A stretch of 55,047 nucleotides of DNA from Candidatus Gallipaludibacter merdavium (GCA_017694875.1 JADIMG010000047.1:1-55047); one strand, 5' to 3'. Shown: positions 44,376-54,290, counted from the first letter of the stretch. The notes: generated by a model from the sequence alone, not told the origin. Numbers and translations are program-made.

Positions 44376-45881
44376 TTAATAACCCAGGTTCTGAATTAAG
44401 TTGGGATTCTTATCCAAAGCAGTCTGTGGAATAGGCATCAATTTATGTTCCTCGACAAAGGGTCTAGCTTGCGGCAAACGGCCTTCGTCCCTATTGTTGA
44501 TTCCATTCATCACCTCCAAGAGTTTCCCAAAGCGAATCAGGTCAAACAAGCGTTGCCCTTCAAGAGCCAATTCCAAACGGCGTTCATTCAAGATTGCATC
44601 CAACATGGCATCCTGTGAACCAGTTTCGTCAATGGTCAAATCTTTCAGTTTTGCACGCTGACGGATTTTATTTACCAAAGTAGCGGCACCATTCAAATCG
44701 CCTTGATGAGCCAAGGCTTCAGCTTTCAGCAGCATGATATCTGCCCCTCGTAATTTGATAATGCTACTGTAGGCAGAACGACATTTGTACATGAATGGAT
44801 AATTGTCAGCTGGATAATAGTTACTCCATGTACATGGATAATATACAATTGTCTGGTTTTGACGTATAGTATCACCTGCAGCATTGAAAGCATTGATAAG
44901 GTCTCTACTTGGTGTAATCCATTTTGCCCATGTAAAGGATTCATCCCAGTTGGACAAATTACGTCCCAACATCCATGTTACCCAGTTGCCACTTGCTGAG
45001 GTGTATTGCATTTCCAAAATTGTTTCCTTGTTGTTGCGACTACCGTCACCCAGTTCTTCATCGTATTTCCATAAGTCAGCATAATTGTCAGCCAAAGTGA
45101 TACCATCTGCAAATACCTTGTCAGCATAAAGAATCACATTGTCCCAATCTCCCAGTTCCGCATAAACCTTAGCCAAGAGTGCATAAGCCACCGTTTTGCT
45201 CAACATACGCTTGTCGGCCGGATTGATAGAAGGGGCATAGGGGATAGCCTCCGTCAAGTCCTTAATCACCTGACTGTATGCCGAATCCTGCGTAACAGGT
45301 TTCGGGAAATAAATCGGATAAACCTCTTCAATATTATCGGCTGTAATATCAGGGGCCTCCGTCAAATTCAAAGGAATATTTCCAAACCAATGTGCCAAGT
45401 CAAAAATCATCATGGCTCTAAAAATCAGGGCTTCGGCTTTCCATTGGTCTCGTTCTGACTGCACAAAAGCTGGGTCTGGCACTTTATCGATATTGGTTAT
45501 CAGCACGTTGGCTTGTGCAATATCTTCCAAATAGCGGTCCCAGTCACGTGCAATATCCGGGTTGGAAGCATCCAATGCGTTTGTTTCAACCGGCACGACT
45601 TCGGCACCTGTAGTACCCGCATAGGCGTTGTCGGTACGTGATTCACCAAAAAGCAGATAGTCCAAATACCAGTGCTCCTGACGGTCGCGCATGATATTGT
45701 AGAGGTTTTCATAGAAGGCCTTTGCTGCTGCTCTATCTTTAAATTTAATCCGTACAGTATCACCCTGCGAAGAACCCAGATTCAATTCAGACTGGTCGGA
45801 GATAGGCTCCAAATCAAGATCACATGCTACCATTGACAATGTCAGCATCAGACTTATGATATATAAATAATACTTTTTCAT
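44376..45881 (-). CDS. susD: SusD/RagB-family outer-membrane lipoprotein
   Basis: A 501-residue lid lipoprotein partnering the adjacent SusC to capture glycans. Lipobox LSMVAC with Cys at about 20, then the DLDLEPISDQSELN N-terminus. TPR-like parts include QWKAEALIFRAMMIFDLAHWFGNIPL and KTVAYALLAKVYAELGDWDN; the C-terminal signature is AILNERRLELALEGQRLFDLIR. Located 27 bases after susC. Typical length and features; substrate inferred from the PUL. The gene symbol is used in the generic family sense. Confidence 0.95.
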   Translation of the reverse strand: MKKYYLYIISLMLTLSMVACDLDLEPISDQSELNLGSSQGDTVRIKFKDRAAAKAFYENLYNIMRDRQEHWYLDYLLFGESRTDNAYAGTTGAEVVPVETNALDASNPDIARDWDRYLEDIAQANVLITNIDKVPDPAFVQSERDQWKAEALIFRAMMIFDLAHWFGNIPLNLTEAPDITADNIEEVYPIYFPKPVTQDSAYSQVIKDLTEAIPYAPSINPADKRMLSKTVAYALLAKVYAELGDWDNVILYADKVFADGITLADNYADLWKYDEELGDGSRNNKETILEMQYTSASGNWVTWMLGRNLSNWDESFTWAKWITPSRDLINAFNAAGDTIRQNQTIVYYPCTWSNYYPADNYPFMYKCRSAYSSIIKLRGADIMLLKAEALAHQGDLNGAATLVNKIRQRAKLKDLTIDETGSQDAMLDAILNERRLELALEGQRLFDLIRFGKLLEVMNGINNRDEGRLPQARPFVEEHKLMPIPQTALDKNPNLIQNLGY

Positions 45882-45908
45882 ATTCTTCAGATTTTAAATG
45901 CGTAAAAC

Positions 45909-48900
45909 TTAGAATGCTACATTAAGGCCAAGCACAAAGCTGCGTGTTTGCGGATACGTGCCATAGTCAAGACCTTGAACTGTACCGGAATTTCCATATT
46001 GGTTTACTTCTGGGTCCATACCGAGGTATTTTGTGATGGTGAACAAGTTTTGTGCAGAGAAATAAGGCTGCAAGCGTGTCAACCCTGCCTTTTTCATCCA
46101 TTCACCTGAGAATTCATAACCGATTGTCAGGTCTTTCAAACGGATGTAACTTCCATCTTCCACAAAGTAATCACTAATCTTCATATCGAATCCCGCTTTG
46201 GGAATGCTAGTAATCATACCAGGTCTTCTCCAACGATCCAAAACACGTACAGATTGGTTTTTAGCGTCATACATACCTTCCGTTTCAATTCGGCTGGCAT
46301 TAAATATATCATTGCCATAGGAGCCTTGCAACAAGAAACTGATGCTCACACCATAGAATTGGAACGTATTGGTCATACCGAAAGTAAAATCGGGGTTAGG
46401 GTCCCCTATATATGTTCTGTCACTAGCTGTGACAACACCATCCCCGTTTGTATCCAAATAGATCAATTCACCAGTTTCTGGATCAACACCACCCGTTTTA
46501 TATCCATAGAAAGAGCCCAACGGCATGCCAGGAGTATTTCTGACACAATAATCAGCCAACACGTCGGTCACCTTTGCATCGTAATACACTTGGCTGGTTG
46601 CTAATTTTTCCAAGCGGTTCTTGTTGTGGGAAATATTCAACTGCGTATCCCACTTAAAGTTCTTATTGACAAAGTTATGTGAAACGATGGTGAATTCCAC
46701 ACCTGTATTGGACATCTCTCCCTCATTTCTCTGGATAGAAGAAACAGCTGCTGATCCGGCTGGCAAAGAAACCCACATAAGCATATCGGTAGTATATTTG
46801 TAGTACCAGTCAAAATTAATTGTCAATCTGTTTTTTAGGAGAGTCCAGTCAAATCCGATATTGGTCTGCGAAGTACGTTCCCAAGTAAGGTCTGTATTAC
46901 GCAAAGAAGACTGACTATAGGTTGGCACAGCATGTTCCTTGCCTGTTTCCCACCAGTTTTGACGTACAATATTGTAGCGTTCGAGATAAGCGTAATCCCC
47001 GATGCCACCCTGGTTGCCAGTTTGTCCCCAACCACCTCTAATTTTCAAATCATCAATCCAGTTGACATCCTGCATGAATGATTCACCAGAAACACGCCAC
47101 GCAGCACTGGCAGATGGAAAATAGGCCCATTTGTGACCAGGAGCCAAGCGAGAGGAACCGTCGGCACGCATATTGGCAGAAATCATATAACGAGAGTCAT
47201 AATTATAGCTTATTCGAGCAAAACCAGACATAATCGCCCATTCGCTAGCCGTCGTGTTGGTAGATGATGGATCTATTTTATTTGCAGCATTTAATGTTTG
47301 AATTGTACCATCAGCAAAATGGCTACCTGCAATATAGGATTGCGTCCACATGGAATGCGTGTAAGAAGAACCCGCCATCACATCCAGATTGTGTTGGTTG
47401 ATTTGAGTGGTATAATTCAATACATTGTCCCAAACAATCACCAAGTCGGTACTTCTTGTATCTGTAGCTTCACCATACTGATTACGTCCCCAAGAAGTTG
47501 TCCATGGATCAAGAAAATAAGTGGTATGCCCCATTTTAAGGTCTTCGGTAAAAGTGGTAGTGAATTTCAGAGAATGCTCATGTTCATCCGGTCTATTGAA
47601 TTTCTTAGTATCATATATGGTAAAAATTCCTTTCCCTGTTGCCAGCAGTCTGTGTTGCTTGTCTGAATTGTTTTTATAGCGTTCTATATTCTCCAGAGGG
47701 TGAGTAATGTTGCTTACGCCATAAAAATTAGTATAGTAATAATCCGGATTTTCCGGATCGTAAATCGGCGCATAGGTTGGCGTATTAATTACTGACAATA
47801 CCAAACCTCCACGGTTAGCACCTGTACCAGAGGAAATGGAACCATTGTTAATGCCATAAGCATAAGAAACATTTGTTCCCAAAGTGAGCCACTTAGTAAC
47901 ATCAGCATCGAGAGAAGTGCGGAAGTTGTAGCGTTGATAAGTAGTAGTAGGAATGACTCCAATTTCATTGGTATAGCCAGCCGACATATAGCCTCTCATC
48001 TTTTCGGTTCCGCCACTTACAGACAATTGGTAGTTTTGTGTAGAACCCGTTTTGTAAGTCTCGTCAAACCAGTCGGTTTCATCTTTAAGGCCATCGGGTA
48101 GAACCACGTTAGACCCCAAGTCTTCAAGGTATTCCTTATATTGTTCAAAATTGAGGCTCTCCATACGTTTGGACACCTGTGTCCAACCACCATACATGGA
48201 AAAATCCACCTTCATTCTTTCCTTACTGGCAGAGCCTGCTTTGGTAGTAATCATAATAACTCCATTTGCAGCCCGTGAACCATAGATGGCTGCAGAAGAT
48301 GCATCTTTCAAGATTTGCATAGACTCAATATCGTTTGGAGCTAAAAAACCAATATCTGTCATTGGTACACCATCTACTACATACAAAGGGTCATTGCTTC
48401 CATTCATAGAAGTTGTACCACGCACACGTACTACCATGCTAGCCCCTGGCTGACCATTTGGTTTTACCACTGTAACGCCAGCAGCCTTACCCTGCATTGC
48501 CTGGGCAGCAGAAGTAATAGGAATTTTATCCAGGTTTTCCGTATCCACCGAAGAAACAGCTGTGGTCAAATCTTTTCTTTTTTGTGTTCCATAACCAATA
48601 ACCACCACTTCATCAAGTACTTCCTGGTCTTCCTTTAAAACCACATTCACTTGAGTTGAGCCAGCAAGAGGCAATTGAACCGTCTGCATACCTACATAAC
48701 TAATAATAAGCGTAGCATCTGCAGAACTTACTTCAAGAACAAAGTTTCCGTCAAAGTCGGTGATTGTACCATGAGTAGTGCCTTTTTCCTGAATACTCGC
48801 ACCAATAATTGCCTCATGATTCGCATCTGTCACCACGCCCTTGACCTGTACCTGAGACATGATTGCCGTTGGGAAAAAATACAAGATAGCCAAAATCGCC

Positions 48901-48938
48901 CAACGTACGATGTGTTTTTCCTGATAATTAGTTTTCAT
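45909..48938 (-). CDS. susC: SusC/RagA-family TonB-linked outer-membrane transporter
   Basis: A 1009-residue TonB-dependent importer of oligosaccharides. Signal peptide (WAILAILYFFPTAIMS, mature start probably QVQVKG), N-terminal carboxypeptidase-like domain (KGVVTDANHEAIIGASIQEK then FDGNFVLEVSS), TonB-box/plug with EVVVIGYGTQKRKDLTTAVS and LYVVDGVPMTDIGFL, DASSAAIYGSRAANGVI, and a C-terminal barrel ending FVLGLNVAF. It is the first gene of the leftward PUL operon and is divergent from the regulator. Symbol used generically. Confidence 0.96.
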   Translation of the reverse strand: MKTNYQEKHIVRWAILAILYFFPTAIMSQVQVKGVVTDANHEAIIGASIQEKGTTHGTITDFDGNFVLEVSSADATLIISYVGMQTVQLPLAGSTQVNVVLKEDQEVLDEVVVIGYGTQKRKDLTTAVSSVDTENLDKIPITSAAQAMQGKAAGVTVVKPNGQPGASMVVRVRGTTSMNGSNDPLYVVDGVPMTDIGFLAPNDIESMQILKDASSAAIYGSRAANGVIMITTKAGSASKERMKVDFSMYGGWTQVSKRMESLNFEQYKEYLEDLGSNVVLPDGLKDETDWFDETYKTGSTQNYQLSVSGGTEKMRGYMSAGYTNEIGVIPTTTYQRYNFRTSLDADVTKWLTLGTNVSYAYGINNGSISSGTGANRGGLVLSVINTPTYAPIYDPENPDYYYTNFYGVSNITHPLENIERYKNNSDKQHRLLATGKGIFTIYDTKKFNRPDEHEHSLKFTTTFTEDLKMGHTTYFLDPWTTSWGRNQYGEATDTRSTDLVIVWDNVLNYTTQINQHNLDVMAGSSYTHSMWTQSYIAGSHFADGTIQTLNAANKIDPSSTNTTASEWAIMSGFARISYNYDSRYMISANMRADGSSRLAPGHKWAYFPSASAAWRVSGESFMQDVNWIDDLKIRGGWGQTGNQGGIGDYAYLERYNIVRQNWWETGKEHAVPTYSQSSLRNTDLTWERTSQTNIGFDWTLLKNRLTINFDWYYKYTTDMLMWVSLPAGSAAVSSIQRNEGEMSNTGVEFTIVSHNFVNKNFKWDTQLNISHNKNRLEKLATSQVYYDAKVTDVLADYCVRNTPGMPLGSFYGYKTGGVDPETGELIYLDTNGDGVVTASDRTYIGDPNPDFTFGMTNTFQFYGVSISFLLQGSYGNDIFNASRIETEGMYDAKNQSVRVLDRWRRPGMITSIPKAGFDMKISDYFVEDGSYIRLKDLTIGYEFSGEWMKKAGLTRLQPYFSAQNLFTITKYLGMDPEVNQYGNSGTVQGLDYGTYPQTRSFVLGLNVAF

Positions 48939-48968
48939 ATAAAATTAGAATTTTAGAATTCGTTATTG

Positions 48969-48976
48969 CAAAAATA
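48969..48976 (-). promoter_or_regulatory. Putative promoter of the PUL operon
   Basis: Minus-strand TATTTTTG matches the -7 consensus, about 30 bases before the susC start. GTTG (complement of 48996-48999) lies 19 bases upstream as a weak -33 element. The 48939-49189 gap otherwise holds only AT-rich sequence and the divergent regulator promoter. Confidence 0.6.
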
Positions 48977-49157
48977 GGAATAACAATTTCACTTTCAACA
49001 CAAATTCATTCCATATGAAACAAAAAGTGAACCGCTAAAAACGCAGAATGCTAATAATTAAATACTTAAAACTTCATTTGAACTACAAAAAGTGGAACAT
49101 GTAGAAGAAAAAACAGAAAGAAAAAATACGATTACTTGCCTATTTGTTAATATTATT

Positions 49158-49165
49158 TATCTTTG
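49158..49165 (+). promoter_or_regulatory. Putative promoter of the PUL regulator
   Basis: TATCTTTG -7 element 24 bases before the ATG, with TTG at 49136-49138 nineteen bases upstream. Confidence 0.55.
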
Positions 49166-49189
49166 CAGATAAATTGAGACCTTATATAT

Positions 49190-50803
49190 ATGCCAAACAT
49201 CACATCCTACATTTGTACTATCGTTTTTGTTTTGTTTTCTTTAACTACACATGCTGACAACAAAAGCACGCTAGACTCCTTATTGACACTATATGACCAT
49301 GAAATTCAGCTTAATGAAACATATTTAAGTGAACGACAATCGATGATTGATTCAATAAAGAAATTCGGGAATATGGATGATGCACAGGTCTTATTGGCAA
49401 TTGGCAAACTTTATGTACCCTATCAATGTGATTCTGCAATATTATATTTAAACAAAGCCTCGGAATGCCAACTACATTCTTCCACAGAGGCCAAACTTCA
49501 CCTTATTTATTTGCTCGCTTCCACTGGATTCTATAATGAGGGTTTTATCGAAACCAAACATCTCGGCACTATTCCTGATTCGCTTAAAGTACTTTATTTT
49601 AACGCAATGAATAGACTTTACAGCGAATCTGCCGTATATGGTAAATCAAAACAAATCAAAGCAGAATATTTTAAGAAAGCAGATTGCTTCCGTGATTCAT
49701 TAGTCAATGCATTACGGGACAAACAATTAAAATTAAGTGGCGTGAACAAATATGATTGGCATGAAAACATGGCCTTTGAATATTACCGGCTACGCATCAT
49801 TCAGGCTAGGTCAGAAAAAAAATACGACAAAGCCATTAGCCTTGCTGACAGCATTTTCCATTATTTATCACCCGATGAACACATATATGCCATCATGGCA
49901 TATGAACATTCTGTAACATTGGAGGAAATGGGAAACTACATTGGCCGCCTATGCTGGCTTACACGTTCTGCCATCGCAGATGTGCGTAGCGGTGTTACAG
50001 ATAACGGTTCATCATGGACATTGGCCAATACTATGTTTCACCAAGGTTCATTAGACCGGGCACTTTTGTATATCAATTACTCCGTCAACAATGCAGGCAT
50101 CTTTAATGCGCAACTGCGACATCTTCAAATCAGTCCATTGGGAAATCTGATAAACCAATCCTATAGCCAAAAAATGAAGGCAATGTCAGAACACTTAGCA
50201 TGGGCTGTTAGTGGACTCATATGCCTTCTTATCATTATTCTTCTATTATTCCTATTCACTATCCACCAAATTAAAAGGCTCAACGCCATGAACAAGAAGC
50301 AACAAGAGCTTAATGAACAATTATCAGCCTTGAATAGGAAACTTACTACACTAAACAATTCTCTGAAAGAATCAAATCATGTAAAGGAACTTTTTATATG
50401 CCAATATCTGGAAGTATACAGCGAATATATACGACGTCTGAACAAACTGGCCCGTAAAGCTGGCATGAAAGACGTTGGAGAACTAATGAAAAGCGAAATG
50501 GCACAATTCTACAACCGATTTGACAACACTTTCCTTTCTATCTATCCCAATTTTATTGAGGAATTCAATAGTTTACTGAAACCAGATGAACAAATTATTC
50601 CTAAATCTGATGAATTGCTCACAACCGAGTTACGAATCTTTGCATTGATACGTTTAGGAATAAGCTCCAGTATAAAAATAGCCGAATTACTTTGCTACTC
50701 CGTAAATACCATTTATAATTACCGCGCAAAAGTAAAAAACAGCTTCTTGGGAGACAGGGAAAACTTTGAGGAACGCGTAAAGGAATTATGTCAAGACTAT
50801 TAA
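49190..50803 (+). CDS. Membrane-spanning SusR-like transcriptional regulator (DUF6377-like)
   Basis: A 537-residue predicted one-component regulator. Signal peptide or anchor at residues 1-21; a periplasmic alpha-helical TPR-like sensor (about 25-335, for example EKKYDKAISLADSIFHYLS, GSLDRALLYINYSV); a single membrane segment at about 337-359 (the run WAVSGLICLLIIILLLFLF); a coiled coil at about 362-398 (MNKKQQELNEQLSALNRKL); and a C-terminal LuxR-like helix-turn-helix at about 482-525 (ELRIFALIRLGISSSIKIAE, YSVNTIYNYRAKVKN). This is the layout of SusR-type PUL regulators, and it is divergent from the susC operon. Ligand would be an oligosaccharide from the PUL substrate. The DUF6377 label is from memory. 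Confidence 0.85.
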   Translation: MPNITSYICTIVFVLFSLTTHADNKSTLDSLLTLYDHEIQLNETYLSERQSMIDSIKKFGNMDDAQVLLAIGKLYVPYQCDSAILYLNKASECQLHSSTEAKLHLIYLLASTGFYNEGFIETKHLGTIPDSLKVLYFNAMNRLYSESAVYGKSKQIKAEYFKKADCFRDSLVNALRDKQLKLSGVNKYDWHENMAFEYYRLRIIQARSEKKYDKAISLADSIFHYLSPDEHIYAIMAYEHSVTLEEMGNYIGRLCWLTRSAIADVRSGVTDNGSSWTLANTMFHQGSLDRALLYINYSVNNAGIFNAQLRHLQISPLGNLINQSYSQKMKAMSEHLAWAVSGLICLLIIILLLFLFTIHQIKRLNAMNKKQQELNEQLSALNRKLTTLNNSLKESNHVKELFICQYLEVYSEYIRRLNKLARKAGMKDVGELMKSEMAQFYNRFDNTFLSIYPNFIEEFNSLLKPDEQIIPKSDELLTTELRIFALIRLGISSSIKIAELLCYSVNTIYNYRAKVKNSFLGDRENFEERVKELCQDY

Positions 50804-50845
50804 ATATTTGTCAATCATCATTTATGGGTGATATATCTCCTGACA

Positions 50846-51328
50846 TTAAGAATCATATATATGCCTTTTTTTCTGAAACTTATAGGTCCAATCTTCCAGA
50901 TTCCCGTCGGCTGATATTTTGTAAAAATGCTGATTGGTGGTAGGAGAATCAAGCCCGCCCAGGCTTTCAATGTAAGGACCAAGCTTTATAAAGTCAAGAG
51001 ATTGTATCGAAAAATAATCAGGAATACAATCACGACCGGAATACCAGGCAGTCTTACACTTTGTATGCTGTTTGACATAAAGTGCGCATTTCTGTATTTC
51101 AAGAGGCTCACGGTCTCCCCCCATGAAACAAACACACGTTATGGATTTTCCGTATTTAGCGAACAAGTCATCAAGGGCATCCTCCGTCAAGGGCATTCCC
51201 ACATCATTCATCAAATAGGCACTATGACAACCCGGACAATTATTGGGGCAATTGGAAATGTTCAGGGCGAGTGTCACCTCGCCCGGAACTTCTTGAAAAA
51301 CTATATCGTAATCAGCAAATTTAAGCAT
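50846..51328 (-). CDS. nrdG: Anaerobic ribonucleoside-triphosphate reductase activating protein
   Basis: Radical SAM activase that generates the glycyl radical on NrdD. The 160-residue product has the iron-sulfur motif CPNNCPGCHS (CxxxCxxC) near residue 27 and the MGGDRE segment typical of NrdG. An upstream ATG (51364) would overlap nrdD by 44 bases; ATG 51328 (MLKFADYDIVFQE) fits the family and overlaps nrdD by only 8 bases. Translationally coupled to nrdD. Its stop faces the PUL regulator's stop 42 bases away. Confidence 0.93.
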   Translation of the reverse strand: MLKFADYDIVFQEVPGEVTLALNISNCPNNCPGCHSAYLMNDVGMPLTEDALDDLFAKYGKSITCVCFMGGDREPLEIQKCALYVKQHTKCKTAWYSGRDCIPDYFSIQSLDFIKLGPYIESLGGLDSPTTNQHFYKISADGNLEDWTYKFQKKRHIYDS

Positions 51329-53450
51329 CGGCAAGTTGCAAATTAGATTCGCTAACCTTCGCATAATAACGGCGCGCAGCTTCTTTCTGACGAGGAGCAG
51401 AGAAACTGCTTATGCGTTTCATGTAACCAATGATGCGCGTCAAGTAGTCAATGTTCTTACTATGGCATTTGGGACATTCACTCAGATAACGCTTGTCGAT
51501 GCATCCACAATCATTGCAAATGGTATTGGGTATATTGAATGTGAAATAGTTGCACCCTTCTACAGCTGCCACCCTCAACAATTGGCGATATTGTGCCTGG
51601 GAAAGATGTTCCTCCAAATTGCAGTGCAATGCAGAGCCTCCCGTCAGGTGTTCAATATATTTTTTGCCATGTAACTTAAACTTGTCTATTACATTGAGTG
51701 ATTGATCTTCGACAACATAAAAATAGCTGTTATAACAATCGCGCGGAACGAAATAATGATCTTCACGATCCCATTTTGCATGCTTAACCCCTACATTCTC
51801 AGCTGGAATCATCTCACAATTAAACATCAAGTCCTTGGTCCGGAACTTTTTATTGTATTTTTCAACAAGTCCCAACACTCCTTGTACAAACTCTACGTAT
51901 TTGGGATTGTCGTTGATTTCTATGCCCAAGAATTCTGCAGCTTCCACCAAACCATTGACACCAATTGTCAGATATTGCCTTGCTATATTGATATATCCGG
52001 CATCAAACAAAGGCAACATACCCCTTTTCTGGAAAGTCTTCAGATTTTCATTATAAGCAATCTGTACTTTATGAGTCAACTCTATCACTTCCGACAGGAA
52101 TGTCTGATAAGGTATACCCATTTTAACTGCATGCTGGATACAACGGTTCAGATTTATAGTGAGCACACTTTTCGATCCGGTTGAAACGCCGCCAGCACCC
52201 AATGTATAGCTGAATCCATTGTCCTGGATTTCATTACGCAAACGGCAACAGCTACTCAAGGAATCTGCATTGTCGCTCATATAGGTAAAGAAGGAATGGC
52301 CTTCGGCATACATCTCGGCTGTAAAATCACCATATTCCTCATCCAACACATCACCGTCCTTGCACAGCAAAGCCATGGTTTCCACCGGGAAGGTCAAAAC
52401 AGTCTTGGTACGCTCCTTATTAAACCATTTCATAAAACGCTTTTGAAGCCAACTAAGGGAATCCCAGTGCGGCTGGCTGCCATCCGGAAAGACAAAGTGT
52501 TCAAACAAGCTATGGAAATAATACTTATCGTAATAGGCTATATTCCAAAACACAGCCTGGAAATTGCGTGCACCAGTCGGCTGATTGATGGAATAAACAA
52601 TCTGCTCAAAACAGTCGCAAATCACTTTGTCTATGGTTCGTTTCCTAAGTGACAAATCAGCCTGAGCATCCGGATGCAAATAATAATCCATGCCATATTC
52701 CTTCTGTAGGAAGTAGTTCATATACATCAGAAATTCCGGTGTTGCACATGCGCCACTCAACATACTTGACACAATGAATACCATATTGACAAAGCCCCCA
52801 CAGAAAGATTTCAAATTAGTAGGCGGTGTGGAATTTCCACCAATAGAAAGCGTTCCTCCTATGAGCCATGGATACATTGTTATGCTGGCACAATAATTAG
52901 CCAAACTCGTTTCATCATTTTTGTAGATAAAATGATTATTGAGCAAATATAAATAGCGATCTGCGAGTTCCTTGCCATACATATCTTTCAGACGGTCGGT
53001 CAGCAGCCTTCTGTTCAACCGAATAAAGTTCGACTTAGGCAATTCTCCAATAAGTGTTGCTATATTTTTCTTATCCACGTTAGCATTCGCATCATACTTA
53101 CTGCCTGTTGCAGCATTAGACGCATTGCAATAATCCATGAGGAATTGGAGCTTATCTCTGGTTTCTCTGTCTTCTGTATGCTTTTGTCTATACAACATGA
53201 ATGATTTGGCAACACTGAAATACTTTTCTGCCATCAACGCGACTTCCACCTGATTCTGTATTTCTTCGACACTCATATTATTGACTATATTGAGCCGACT
53301 CAAAATCGTAGTCATCACATCTTGCGTTGCAAAACTACCTACCGACAGAAATGCCTTTGCAATTGCATTCTTTATTTTGTCAATCGAAAAGATTTCCGTA
53401 CTTCCGTCACGCTTGAGAATTATTATTTCTGCGCTTCCCATGTCATTCAA
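51321..53450 (-). CDS. nrdD: Anaerobic (class III) ribonucleoside-triphosphate reductase
   Basis: Glycyl-radical enzyme making dNTPs without oxygen. The 709-residue product has an N-terminal ATP-cone (IILKRDGSTEIFSIDKIKNA, regulating activity), the catalytic barrel (GARNFQAVFWNIAYYDKYYF, SSCCRLRNEI with active-site Cys), a zinc site (CNDCGC then CPKC) and the glycyl-radical motif RIIGYMKR with Gly at about 675. All key residues are present. It is followed by nrdG with an 8-base overlap. A -7 promoter element lies 53-60 bases upstream. Confidence 0.95.
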   Translation of the reverse strand: MNDMGSAEIIILKRDGSTEIFSIDKIKNAIAKAFLSVGSFATQDVMTTILSRLNIVNNMSVEEIQNQVEVALMAEKYFSVAKSFMLYRQKHTEDRETRDKLQFLMDYCNASNAATGSKYDANANVDKKNIATLIGELPKSNFIRLNRRLLTDRLKDMYGKELADRYLYLLNNHFIYKNDETSLANYCASITMYPWLIGGTLSIGGNSTPPTNLKSFCGGFVNMVFIVSSMLSGACATPEFLMYMNYFLQKEYGMDYYLHPDAQADLSLRKRTIDKVICDCFEQIVYSINQPTGARNFQAVFWNIAYYDKYYFHSLFEHFVFPDGSQPHWDSLSWLQKRFMKWFNKERTKTVLTFPVETMALLCKDGDVLDEEYGDFTAEMYAEGHSFFTYMSDNADSLSSCCRLRNEIQDNGFSYTLGAGGVSTGSKSVLTINLNRCIQHAVKMGIPYQTFLSEVIELTHKVQIAYNENLKTFQKRGMLPLFDAGYINIARQYLTIGVNGLVEAAEFLGIEINDNPKYVEFVQGVLGLVEKYNKKFRTKDLMFNCEMIPAENVGVKHAKWDREDHYFVPRDCYNSYFYVVEDQSLNVIDKFKLHGKKYIEHLTGGSALHCNLEEHLSQAQYRQLLRVAAVEGCNYFTFNIPNTICNDCGCIDKRYLSECPKCHSKNIDYLTRIIGYMKRISSFSAPRQKEAARRYYAKVSESNLQLADA

Positions 53451-53502
53451 ATTTTCTTATACGTTTATAATAAGGTATTCAATAGTGTCATATGCGAGGA
53501 CA

Positions 53503-53510
53503 CAAAGATA
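53503..53510 (-). promoter_or_regulatory. Putative promoter of nrdDG
   Basis: Minus-strand TATCTTTG matches the -7 consensus. The -33 region is only T-rich. The rest of the gap from here to 53684 is AT-rich with no gene seen. Confidence 0.55.
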
Positions 53511-53684
53511 GAATCTTTTTCTCTAGAAAAAAACTTTTTGGAGATATTTTTTATCACACAAGATAAAATTGTTATCCATGACAACAATTTAAATATCTAT
53601 AATACAGCTATTTATTGTTTTTCATCAGCTAAAAAGTTACCCAAAAATAAAATCGTATAAATAGACTTGTCATTACATATATAC

Positions 53685-53717
53685 AAAAAACCGCCCACGC
53701 TTCGCAGCGGAGGCGGA
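53685..53717 (-). terminator. Intrinsic terminator of the second ECF sigma gene
   Basis: On the minus strand CCGCC-TC-CGCT-GCGA-AGCG-TG-GGCGG forms a GC-rich stem with a small internal loop and is followed by TTTTTTG. It lies 70 bases after the sigma factor stop. Confidence 0.85.
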
Positions 53718-53786
53718 TCAATCATCCAATAATTATTCATTTATGAGAAAAACGTTTTTTGCTTTTGCTTTTGGCTTTATATTATC

Positions 53787-54290
53787 TTATTTATAATCTT
53801 TGAATTCACTCTGCAGTGATTTTCTAGCTGAAAAGATTCTACTTTTTACCGTCCCAATAGGCAGATTCATCTCTTCTGCAATCTCCTCATACTTAAATCC
53901 GTCTACATGCATTCTAAATGGTTTTGCATATTCCTTCGGTAAAGCATCTATTCCATGATTCAATTCATTTAAAGTATATGCTCCATCAGGGGTATCCAGT
54001 CCAGAATCTTGCGGCAAATTCAGATGATACAGATCTTCTGTTGAATCAATCAACGTTTGATTACGGACAATTTTTCTGTAGTTGTTTATGAAGATATTCC
54101 TCATGATTGTCAAGACCCAACCTTTGAAATTTGTATCATCAGAATACTTTTCCTTATTATCCAACACTTTCAAGGAAGTATCTTGGAGCAAATCTCCGGC
54201 TTCCTCTTCGTTCAGCGTCAGTGAATAGGCGAAGTTGTACATATTCTTCTGTAGCTGAAGCAGTTCTTTTTCTACCTTTTTACCATTCAT
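53787..54290 (-). CDS. ECF-type RNA polymerase sigma factor
   Basis: A 167-residue ECF sigma factor. Region 2: ELLQLQKNMYNFAYSLTLNE, EAGDLLQDTSLKVLDN and FKGWVLTIMRNIFINNYRK; region 4: LPKEYAKPFRMHVDGFKYEE and MNLPIGTVKSRIFSARKSLQ with the helix-turn-helix. The longest frame starts at 54371, but the family begins near ELLQLQKNMYNFAYSL, so ATG 54290 is chosen. It stands alone with promoter and terminator and no adjacent anti-sigma gene, like the general Bacteroidales ECF group that works without FecR. Confidence 0.92.
   Translation of the reverse strand: MNGKKVEKELLQLQKNMYNFAYSLTLNEEEAGDLLQDTSLKVLDNKEKYSDDTNFKGWVLTIMRNIFINNYRKIVRNQTLIDSTEDLYHLNLPQDSGLDTPDGAYTLNELNHGIDALPKEYAKPFRMHVDGFKYEEIAEEMNLPIGTVKSRIFSARKSLQSEFKDYK

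Noticed and set aside
51321-51450. NrdD seemed to lack a glycine where I first placed the radical site (SFSAPRQKE)
   Set aside because: The glycyl-radical signature is R-[IVT]-x-G-Y; RIIGYMKR is present just upstream, so the enzyme looks active.
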